This document shows positions 1 through 4,921 of a stretch of 8,659 bases of DNA, piece after piece (the first letter of the stretch is position 1; each line of letters opens with the position of its first letter). The stretch is from DAOTXK01 sp034435395. GTDB taxonomy: Bacteria; Chloroflexota; Anaerolineae; Aggregatilineales; Ch27. The DNA is taken from positions 1 to 8,659 of the forward strand of contig DAOTXK010000096.1 in NCBI GenBank assembly GCA_034435395.1. Direction: 5' to 3'. Under the pieces are notes generated by a model. It did not search any database and was not told the origin of the DNA. It saw only the letters and a list, made by a program, of their open reading frames with translations. A program made the translations under genes and the position numbers.

Positions 1-3
1 CAT

Positions 4-129
4 CAGCGGTCAGCCGTCAGCGGTCAGCCGTCAGCGGTCAGCCGTCAGCGGTCAGCCGTCAGCGGTCAGCCGTCAGCGGTCAGCCGTCAGCCGTCAGCGG
101 TCAGCCGTCAGCGGTCAGCCGTCAGCACC
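4..129. repeat. Heptamer tandem repeat, CAGCGGT/CAGCCGT alternating
   Basis: Seventeen consecutive 7-bp units run from 4 to 122, followed by a decayed unit (CAGCACC, 123-129). The units differ only at the fifth base and alternate CAGCGGT/CAGCCGT, giving a 14-bp higher-order period. The alternation breaks once, at 81-94, where two CAGCCGT units are adjacent. The array probably extends left of the window. It does not fit a CRISPR because there are no spacers. It looks like an intergenic simple repeat that expands by slippage or unequal exchange. GCGG...CCGT within each 14-mer could form a tiny 4-bp stem, too weak to be persuasive. Confidence 0.95.
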
Positions 130-304
130 TTGCCGGGTGTGCCAGGAGGTGCCTTACTTTGGCGGGAGCGTTTGGTGTCCTCTGGCGGTTCTGGCGGCAA
201 CCAGCGGTGCGGGCGGTTCGACGGCGAGGGTGGCGCAGGCGTGGCATAGCCCTCCGGTCCGTGGTAAGAGGAGGCGAATCGACATCCCCCTGACGCTAAC
301 ATTG
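130..304. other. Intergenic stretch between repeat and first gene
   Basis: Together with the repeat array, this makes 348 bases without a convincing gene. GTG-started frames cross it on both strands, but they have no ribosome-binding site, resemble no family I know and look like GC-rich chance frames. The only signal I can support is the promoter-like -10 element at its right end. Confidence 0.5.
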
Positions 305-313
305 TGCTATCAT
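305..313 (+). promoter_or_regulatory. Extended -10 promoter candidate for the cNMP/PH-domain gene
   Basis: TG-C-TATCAT is an extended -10 element with a 5/6 match to TATAAT. No good -35 hexamer lies at 16-18 bp, which extended -10 promoters tolerate. Transcription would begin near 320 and leave a leader of about 29 nt before the ATG at 349. This argues against a GTG start at 304, which would lie upstream of the predicted transcript start. Confidence 0.4.
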
Positions 314-348
314 GTCTGAGTAGAGACAAACCGTCGGGGCGAGTGGTC

Positions 349-2169
349 ATGCCGATCACCATGGACCGTCAGGAGAAATTCACCCACATCCGCCGCCTGC
401 CGCTCTTCTCGGAACTGAGCGATGACGAGGTCCGGCTCTTTGAGCCGTATTTCCGGGTGGTCAACTACCAGGCGGGCGAGTACGTGTACCGCCAGGGAGA
501 GCGGAGCTACGCGCTGTTCCTGTTCATCGCCGGGCGGGGCCGGCTGCTGCGCGTCGGCGCGGACGGCATCGAGCGGCGGGGGGCCGACGTGGAGCCGGGC
601 GAATTCGTGGGCGAGAAGTCGCTGTTCCTGCATGAGGAGCGCCCCCATTCGCTGGTGATCGTGCGCGATGCGACGGTGCTGGTCCTGGCGCGCCGTGACT
701 TCGACGAAATCCTGCGGACGCACCCGCCGGTTAAGGCCCGCCTCAACATCCGCGACGACGTGCGCCACCAGCTCGGCGACCAGGATTTTCCCTGGCTGGA
801 CCGGGGCGAGCAGGTCCTGCGCTACACCCGCCGCCACCAGTGGGCCTTCATCCGCCGGGCGTTGTGGGCGATCCCGCTGTTGGTCATCTTCCTGCCGCTG
901 CCGCTGATCGTCTACCTGGTGCCCGTTCTGCCGCGCTTCCTGGTGGTGGTGGCGGCGTTCCCCATGCTGTTCGTCCCCATCATCAGCGTGATCTACAACT
1001 ACTTCGACTGGCGCAATGACTGGTTCGTGGTGACCAACAACCGCGTCGTTCACGAGGAGCGGGTGCTGCTGACCTTCAACGAGACCCGTGAGCAGGCTCC
1101 TCTCAGCAGCATCCAGGCGGTCCGCACCCAGCAGAACGGCTATTGGGCGGAGCATCTGGGTTTTGGCGACCTGATCATCGCCACCGCCGGGGGAGGCGGC
1201 ACGCTGGTCTTCGATACCATCGAGGACCCGGAAGCGCTGGCCGCCGTGATCAACGAGGAGCTGCAACGCACACGGTCCCACCGAGCCGCCGAGGACCGGG
1301 AGAAAATCCGGGCCGAGATCGACCGCTTCCTGGGCACCAAGGCGCTCAACCGCACGCGGGCGGAGGAGCTGCCCCAGCCGGACCGCCCCACCGTCCCGCC
1401 CACGCCGCCGCGCAGCGTCCGCACCCGCCTGCAAGTGTGGTGGGAGCGCCTGGCCCAGTACTTTGACATCCGCGTCCGCATGGACGAAGGCTACCGGGTG
1501 GTCTACCGCAAGCACTGGCTGGTGCTGTGGAACGACATCTTCGCCCCCACCTTCGCCATCGTGCTGGGTTTCATCCTGTTGATCATCAACCTGATCTGGC
1601 ACTGGGCCTGGCCCTGGGCGATGATCAACCCCCTGGTGCGCATCCTGTTTTTCCTGCTGCTGTTCCCCCTGCTGGGCGGGTGGTGGTGGTACATGTACGA
1701 GGACTGGCACAACGACCTTTACATTGTCGAGGGCCAGATGCTCACCCGCATCCACCGCCGTCCGCTGTGGCTGCAAGATGAGCAAAGCACCGTCATGATC
1801 CGCAACATCCAGGGCGTCAACGTGTCGGTCAGGGGCATCTGGCAGAAGATGCTCAACTACGGCACGGTGATCATCCAGACCGCCGCTGAAGACCAAACCG
1901 GCGGGGGCGACAGCGCGGGCGAGATTCACTTCCCCTACGTCTACCAGCCGCACACCCTGCAGGAGGACATCCTGCGCCGCCAGCGCCGGGAAGAACGCGA
2001 GGAAGGACAGAAAGAGTCCGACGAGCTTTCCCGCCAGATCGCGCGCTGGCTGGCCGTCTACCACCAGGCCACCCACCCGGAAGACTTCGACACCGGCACG
2101 ATGCGCCAGTACATCGACAAGGGCACGGTCCAGGACTCCTTCGAATATCCCCGCGACGACGAGGGCTAG
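349..2169 (+). CDS. Cyclic-nucleotide-binding-like, twin TM/PH-domain membrane protein
   Basis: A 606-residue protein. Residues about 15-135 form a cNMP-binding-type beta roll. The phosphate-cassette region reads VGEKSLFLHEERPHS (87-101): it keeps Gly-Glu and an Arg but not the usual Arg-Thr/Ser-Ala, so ligand binding is uncertain. Two copies of one module follow: a pair of membrane segments (about 172-192 and 196-216; 397-417 and 427-447), each followed by a bacterial PH-like beta domain (about 221-305 and 452-540). The copies share DW-x-ND, an Ile-Gln-x-Val segment, Gly-x-Trp and Ile-Ile-x-Thr-Ala, so they are an internal duplication. A Pro-rich linker (340-358) separates them and a charged helix ends the protein. 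Likely an inner-membrane protein with cytosolic domains; its ligand and role are unknown. The ATG at 349 follows the likely transcript start and GGGGCGAG; ATG 361 is an alternative. It ends in TAG. Confidence 0.85.
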   Translation: MPITMDRQEKFTHIRRLPLFSELSDDEVRLFEPYFRVVNYQAGEYVYRQGERSYALFLFIAGRGRLLRVGADGIERRGADVEPGEFVGEKSLFLHEERPHSLVIVRDATVLVLARRDFDEILRTHPPVKARLNIRDDVRHQLGDQDFPWLDRGEQVLRYTRRHQWAFIRRALWAIPLLVIFLPLPLIVYLVPVLPRFLVVVAAFPMLFVPIISVIYNYFDWRNDWFVVTNNRVVHEERVLLTFNETREQAPLSSIQAVRTQQNGYWAEHLGFGDLIIATAGGGGTLVFDTIEDPEALAAVINEELQRTRSHRAAEDREKIRAEIDRFLGTKALNRTRAEELPQPDRPTVPPTPPRSVRTRLQVWWERLAQYFDIRVRMDEGYRVVYRKHWLVLWNDIFAPTFAIVLGFILLIINLIWHWAWPWAMINPLVRILFFLLLFPLLGGWWWYMYEDWHNDLYIVEGQMLTRIHRRPLWLQDEQSTVMIRNIQGVNVSVRGIWQKMLNYGTVIIQTAAEDQTGGGDSAGEIHFPYVYQPHTLQEDILRRQRREEREEGQKESDELSRQIARWLAVYHQATHPEDFDTGTMRQYIDKGTVQDSFEYPRDDEG

Positions 2170-2264
2170 CCGCCGCTCCGCCGCCGCCCGATCACCGGCG
2201 CTCGTCGAACTCAGCCGCTCCTGTTTGAGGCGTTTACCAGTTTGTGTGAGGGCGCGCTGTTTGG

Positions 2265-2288
2265 TGACGCGACGCGGTCATTTTTTTT
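2265..2288 (+). terminator. Weak terminator candidate after the cNMP/PH gene
   Basis: A TGAC/GTCA stem (2265-2268 with 2277-2280) directly precedes a run of eight T (2281-2288). The stem is only 4 bp, so this is a marginal intrinsic terminator. The T run is also flanked by the direct repeat CGCGGTC (2273-2279 and 2289-2295). Confidence 0.3.
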
Positions 2289-2333
2289 CGCGGTCCCACA
2301 CCCCTTAAACGACGCAGAACGCCGGTTTTGGGG

Positions 2334-2339
2334 TAAACT
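2334..2339 (+). promoter_or_regulatory. Possible -10 element for azlC
   Basis: TAAACT matches TATAAT at 4 of 6 positions and sits 50 bp before the chosen azlC start. The hexamer 17 bp upstream (GACGCA, 2311-2316) is a poor -35. The assignment rests on position more than on sequence quality. Confidence 0.25.
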
Positions 2340-2383
2340 CCGGCGGAGCTTCATGGGCTGATCCCATGGCGGGGGTGATCGCC

Positions 2384-3139
2384 ATGCTCTCTAATCGCGC
2401 GCAATTGCTGGCCGGCGTCCGGGCGCTGGCCCCCATCCTGCTCGGCACCATGCCCTTCGGCATGATCTACGGCCTGGCGGCGGCGGAGGCCGGCCTGCCC
2501 GCCGGGGCCGCGCTGGGTATGTCGGCCATCGTGTTCGCCGGGTCGGCGCAGTTCATCGCCGCCGGGCTGTTCGGGGCTGGCGCGCCGGGCCTGGTGATCG
2601 TGCTGACCACGCTGGTCGTCAACCTGCGCCACGTGCTGTACAGCGCGTCCATCGCCCCTTACGTCCGCCATCTCTCCCCGGCGTGGAAGTACCTGCTGGC
2701 CTTCCTGCTGACCGACGAAGCCTACGCCGTGGCCATCACCCACTACCGCCAGGATTCGCCGGAAGCCGCCGCCAGGGGCAATGCCCATTGGTACACCCTG
2801 GGGGCCGGGCTGACGCTGTGGGTGACGTGGCAGATCAGCTCGGCGGCCGGCGTGTTGATCGGCGCGCAGGTCCCGGCGAGCTGGTCGCTGGACTTCACGC
2901 TGGCCCTGACCTTCATCGCCCTGCTGATCCCGGCGCTCACCGACCGCCCGGCGGTCCTGGCGGCAATGGCGGCGGGCGCGGTGGCCGTGCTCGCCAGGGA
3001 CCTGCCTCACCGGCTGGGGCTGCTGGTCGCGGCGGGGGCCGGGATCGGCGTGGGGGTGCTGGCGGAGCGTCGGGGGAGTGGGCAGCGGCTTCCCCAAACC
3101 GGCGTCGGCGTGACCGGCCCCGGATCAGGCGGGGGGTGA
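2384..3139 (+). CDS. azlC: AzlC-family branched-chain amino-acid exporter, large subunit
   Basis: A 251-residue polytopic inner-membrane protein, close to the usual AzlC length of about 230-250. It forms an exporter for branched-chain and related amino acids with the small subunit AzlD, encoded just downstream. Family landmarks are visible: PFGMIYG near residue 24, AGSAQFIAAG near 52, NLRHVLYSASIAP near 79 and FLLTDEAYAVAITHY near 106, within alternating hydrophobic segments. The C-terminus ends in a Gly/Arg-rich soluble tail. I prefer the ATG at 2384 because GGGGGTGAT (2371-2379) is a near-ideal ribosome-binding site 6 nt before it. ATG 2366 would add six residues but lacks a well-placed site. 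Substrate specificity cannot be read from sequence alone. Confidence 0.9.
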   Translation: MLSNRAQLLAGVRALAPILLGTMPFGMIYGLAAAEAGLPAGAALGMSAIVFAGSAQFIAAGLFGAGAPGLVIVLTTLVVNLRHVLYSASIAPYVRHLSPAWKYLLAFLLTDEAYAVAITHYRQDSPEAAARGNAHWYTLGAGLTLWVTWQISSAAGVLIGAQVPASWSLDFTLALTFIALLIPALTDRPAVLAAMAAGAVAVLARDLPHRLGLLVAAGAGIGVGVLAERRGSGQRLPQTGVGVTGPGSGGG

Positions 3140-3184
3140 CGGCCAGGACCGGACGTGGTAAGCAGGTTGTTAAGCGCTGCGTTG

Positions 3185-3190
3185 TATAAT
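3185..3190 (+). promoter_or_regulatory. Perfect TATAAT -10 between azlC and azlD
   Basis: TATAAT occurs exactly, in an AT-rich island within GC-rich DNA. A TTGTTA (3167-3172) lies upstream, but the 12-bp spacing is too short for an ordinary -35. Transcription from here would start near 3197 and include the small ORF at 3220 and azlD. It may give azlD a source of transcript separate from azlC. Confidence 0.35.
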
Positions 3191-3219
3191 AATGTTCTTG
3201 CAGTGAGTTGTTGGCGGGC

Positions 3220-3288
3220 ATGGCCGCGACTGATACGGCTCCCGCTGCACTCGCGACGACCAACCGGGCGACTGAGGCGGGTCGCTGA
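3220..3288 (+). CDS. Small 22-codon ORF directly upstream of azlD
   Basis: An ATG-started ORF of 22 residues (MAATDTAPAA, then LATTNRATEAGR). It is preceded by TTGGCGGG (3211-3218), a moderate ribosome-binding site, and its TGA ends 3 nt before the azlD ATG. That spacing suggests translational coupling, because azlD has no well-placed site of its own. The composition is Ala/Thr-rich (8 Ala, 5 Thr) with one Leu and no Ile or Val, so it does not look like a branched-chain attenuation peptide. It is not recognised as a known family and could be a chance frame in GC-rich DNA. Confidence 0.3.
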   Translation: MAATDTAPAALATTNRATEAGR

Positions 3289-3291
3289 GCC

Positions 3292-3615
3292 ATGAACGCG
3301 GTGGAACTGTGGGTCATCATCATCGGCATGACGGTCGTGACCTACGGGGCGCGCCTCTCGGTGATCGTGTTGCTGGGCGAAAACGGCATGCCCCAGGGGG
3401 TGAGCCGCGCCCTGCGGTTTGTGCCGCCGGCGGTGCTGGCGGCCATCGTCTTCCCGGCGCTGCTGGCCCCGGACGGCCCGCTGGACCTCTCCCTCGGCAA
3501 TGACCGCCTGCTGGCCGGGATCGTCGCCGCGCTGGTGGCCTGGCGGAGCCGGAATATCCTGCTGACCATTGCGGTGGGCCTAGTTCTGCTGTGGATTTTG
3601 CAGAGCTTCCCCTGA
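3292..3615 (+). CDS. azlD: AzlD-family branched-chain amino-acid exporter, small subunit
   Basis: A 107-residue protein, the usual AzlD size, with about four hydrophobic segments. Family-typical stretches are TYGARLSVIVLLG (from residue 17), ALRFVPPAVLAAIVFPALL (from 40) and AGIVAALVAWRSRNILLTIA (from 75). It partners AzlC in the membrane for amino-acid efflux. The two genes are separated by 152 bp, wider than the short gap or overlap usual for azlCD. The gap holds a TATAAT and a small ORF, so azlD may have its own transcription and coupled translation. The start is preceded by GAGGCGGG about 11-14 nt upstream, rather far for a good ribosome-binding site. Confidence 0.92.
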   Translation: MNAVELWVIIIGMTVVTYGARLSVIVLLGENGMPQGVSRALRFVPPAVLAAIVFPALLAPDGPLDLSLGNDRLLAGIVAALVAWRSRNILLTIAVGLVLLWILQSFP

Positions 3616-3675
3616 AAAAGCCCGTCAACGCGATCAGCCAACTCCCACACCTCCCCTGACGTTAAACAAAGTATG

Positions 3676-3728
3676 AAATTGGGTAATCAGGCGTTAACTT
3701 GGGAAAAATAGGGATAATTTGGGAAAAG
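3676..3728. repeat. Three phased TTGGG repeats upstream of the lexA promoter
   Basis: Three copies of AAYTTGGGWAAWN start at 3676, 3696 and 3716, so TTGGG falls at 3679, 3699 and 3719, exactly 20 bp apart (about two helical turns, hence one face of the DNA). The last copy ends just before the -35 hexamer of lexA. The next 20-bp step (3739) is the first base of the LexA operator. The arrangement suggests a cooperative activator or repressor site, or phased A-tracts acting as an upstream promoter element. Confidence 0.6.
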
Positions 3729-3731
3729 TGC

Positions 3732-3760
3732 TTGACACCGAACAGCAGTTCGCCTATACT
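3732..3760 (+). promoter_or_regulatory. lexA promoter (TTGACA - 17 bp - TATACT)
   Basis: A perfect -35 (TTGACA, 3732-3737), an optimal 17-bp spacer and a -10 with 5/6 match (TATACT, 3755-3760). The predicted start near 3767 leaves about 31 nt of leader before the lexA ATG at 3798. Confidence 0.88.
3739..3752. promoter_or_regulatory. LexA operator (SOS box), CGAAC-N4-GTTCG
   Basis: CGAACAGCAGTTCG is a perfect inverted repeat with a 4-bp centre, matching the core of the Bacillus-type SOS box. It lies wholly inside the spacer between -35 and -10, so bound LexA would block RNA polymerase. This is the classical layout for lexA autorepression. Confidence 0.85.
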
Positions 3761-3774
3761 GGGGACAACTCATA

Positions 3775-3786
3775 GAACTGATGTGC
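3775..3786. promoter_or_regulatory. Second, degenerate LexA half-match
   Basis: GAACTGATGTGC differs from GAAC-N4-GTTC at one base. Its centre is 35 bp from the first operator's centre and it lies just after the predicted transcription start. It could be a weak secondary operator, but one-mismatch 8-base matches are not rare. Confidence 0.35.
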
Positions 3787-3797
3787 GAGGATATGCC

Positions 3798-4520
3798 ATG
3801 GCCTACGGCGATGAAGACACTGACACCCTGTACGATATGCTTTCTGAGCGCCAGAAAGCGATCCTGAACTTCATCGAGAAGTTCATTGACCAGAACGGCT
3901 ACCCACCGACCATCCGCGAGATCGGCGAGGCGTGTAAGATCAGGTCCACCTCCGTGGTGAACTACAATCTGAATAAGCTGCGCGAGGCGGGCTGGCTGGA
4001 GCGGACGGCGGAGAAATCGCGGGGCATCCGCGTCGTCCGGCGGCGCACCCCGCTGCCCGGCGTGCTCCGCGAGGTGAAGCTGCGCGTGTCCGATGCCCTC
4101 AACGTGGTGCGCGTGCCGCTGGTGGGCCGCATCGTCGCCAGCGAACCGGTCATGTTGCCGGGCAGCGATTTCGGCGAGTACTACGACCCGGATGTTGACA
4201 TGATCGGAGTGCCGCAGGACATGCTGCGCGGCCTGGACTCCAGCGATGTGTACGCGCTGCGGGTGAAGGGCAAATCCATGATCGACGCCCTGATCGACGA
4301 CGGCGACGTGGTCATCCTGCGCAAGCAGCAGACCTGTCACGACGGCGATATGGTGGCCGTCTGGCTGCCGGAGCGGGCGGAGACCACGCTCAAAGCCTTC
4401 TACGACGAAGGCACCCGGATCCGGCTCCAGCCGCGCAACCCCAGCATGGAGCCGATCTACGTCCATCCCAACAACTGCCAGATTCAGGGCAAGGTGCTGG
4501 GCATCGTGCGGATGCTATGA
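3798..4520 (+). CDS. lexA: LexA repressor, SOS regulator with unusual cleavage site
   Basis: A 240-residue repressor of the SOS response. Residues about 15-78 form the winged-helix DNA-binding domain (LSERQKAILNFIEKF, then GYPPTIREIGEA and the recognition segment RSTSVVNYNLNKL). The C-terminal S24-type self-cleavage domain carries the dyad Ser160 (VKGKSMIDA) and Lys199 (ETTLKAFY). The cleavage region reads VPLVGRIVASEP, so the scissile pair aligned with Ala84-Gly85 of E. coli is Ala114-Ser115 here. The start at ATG 3798 is fixed by GAGGA (3787-3791) 6 nt upstream and by the promoter; the reading frame is open upstream to a TTG at 3699, but that precedes the transcript start. About 14 residues precede the usual LexA N-terminus. 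A spacer about 11 residues longer than in E. coli separates the cleavage site from Ser160. The operator at 3739 predicts autoregulation. Confidence 0.95.
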   Translation: MAYGDEDTDTLYDMLSERQKAILNFIEKFIDQNGYPPTIREIGEACKIRSTSVVNYNLNKLREAGWLERTAEKSRGIRVVRRRTPLPGVLREVKLRVSDALNVVRVPLVGRIVASEPVMLPGSDFGEYYDPDVDMIGVPQDMLRGLDSSDVYALRVKGKSMIDALIDDGDVVILRKQQTCHDGDMVAVWLPERAETTLKAFYDEGTRIRLQPRNPSMEPIYVHPNNCQIQGKVLGIVRML

Positions 4521-4566
4521 CCGGCGCGGCCCGCGCCGCCATCCGCCAGTTTTCACCGACCGTTAA

Positions 4567-4597
4567 CGCGCTGTGTCCACCCCCTGGACACGGCGCG
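4567..4597 (+). terminator. Strong hairpin downstream of lexA
   Basis: A 13-bp stem (CGCGCTGTGTCCA with TGGACACGGCGCG, one T-G pair) closes a CCCCC loop 47 nt after the lexA stop. No T run follows directly; the nearest is ATTTTT at 4623-4628. It may act as a 3'-end stabiliser or an atypical terminator. Confidence 0.45.
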
Positions 4598-4656
4598 CCG
4601 GCCTGACCGGTCCTCTCCTGTCATTTTTCCTTATTATGTGCGCCCGCATAATATGC

Positions 4657-4680
4657 GCCCGCTCCGAGCGGGCATTTGTT
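4657..4680 (+). terminator. Intrinsic terminator candidate, lexA
   Basis: A perfect 7-bp stem GCCCGCT/AGCGGGC with a CCG loop (4657-4673) is followed by ATTTGTT. The stem is good and the T tract is interrupted, so termination is plausible but probably incomplete. Confidence 0.5.
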
Positions 4681-4776
4681 GTCGTCAGTCCCCGGATGTA
4701 TACCGGGGCGCTGCCAGGTCTGACCGGCCTGGGGAGCGTCGATGATCAACGAAGGATATAACTGAACGCGAGATAA

Positions 4777-4804
4777 TTGCGCGAAAAACGTTTGTCTCTA
4801 CAAT
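4777..4804 (+). promoter_or_regulatory. Promoter candidate for the histidine-kinase unit
   Basis: TACAAT (4799-4804, 5/6) is preceded at 16 bp by TTGCGC (4777-4782, 3/6). Transcription would begin near 4811, upstream of the small ORF at 4856 and the kinase start at 4918. Confidence 0.4.
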
Positions 4805-4855
4805 GAGGGCACAAGCGAGTCGCCCGGCGGAGGCGGCGAGGGGCGAAGGGGGGCG

Positions 4856-4921
4856 ATGATGGCTACGCCGCTCAGGTGCACACGGGCCGGGTGTCCAGGG
4901 TACATGAAAGGGCCGGCATGA
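4856..4921 (+). CDS. Small 21-codon ORF overlapping the kinase start
   Basis: Two in-frame ATGs (4856, 4859) follow the purine-rich AAGGGGGG (4846-4853), a better ribosome-binding site than the kinase itself has. The peptide is 21 residues (MMATPLRCTRAGCPGYMKGPA is 21, so read as MMATPLRCTRA then GCPGYMKGPA) and its TGA overlaps the kinase ATG as ATGA (4918-4921), the usual layout for translational coupling. It has two Cys (residues 8 and 13). No family is recognised. It may be a leader that loads ribosomes for the kinase, or chance. Confidence 0.3.
   Translation: MMATPLRCTRAGCPGYMKGPA

Larger units (their letters stand above)
4521..4855. other. Hairpin-rich intergenic gap between lexA and the kinase
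   Basis: No credible long gene lies here. The stretch holds four hairpins in succession: 4567-4597 (13 bp), 4633-4652 (8 bp, one T-G), 4657-4673 (7 bp) and 4690-4708 (6 bp). A kinase promoter candidate follows near 4777-4804. GCGCCCGC occurs twice (4640-4647, 4655-4662). The cluster could be double termination of lexA or a structured small RNA. I see no convincing promoter for a separate RNA. Confidence 0.5.

Noticed and set aside
4..129. CRISPR array
   Set aside because: The units are 7 bp with no spacers and no cas genes nearby.
137..319. GTG-started 60-codon ORF before the first gene
   Set aside because: It has no ribosome-binding site or recognisable features and overlaps the promoter candidate.
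310..2076. A 588-codon open frame on the minus strand opposite the cNMP/PH gene
   Set aside because: Its composition (Asp/Gln/Val/His-rich, no folds I recognise) is that of an antisense shadow in GC-rich DNA, whereas the + strand frame has clear domains.
3699..3797. In-frame TTG start extending lexA by 33 residues
   Set aside because: It would translate the promoter and SOS box, upstream of the predicted transcript start. ATG 3798 has GAGGA at the right distance.
320..4801. 12-bp inverted match between two promoter regions (GTAGAGACAAAC at 320-331 and its complement at 4790-4801)
   Set aside because: Several 12-mer matches are expected by chance in 8.6 kb counting both strands, and the two copies sit at different positions relative to their -10 elements.
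4876..4917. GTG start adding 14 residues to the kinase
   Set aside because: No ribosome-binding site is placed for it, while ATG 4918 has AAAGGG 5 nt upstream. It remains possible but less likely.
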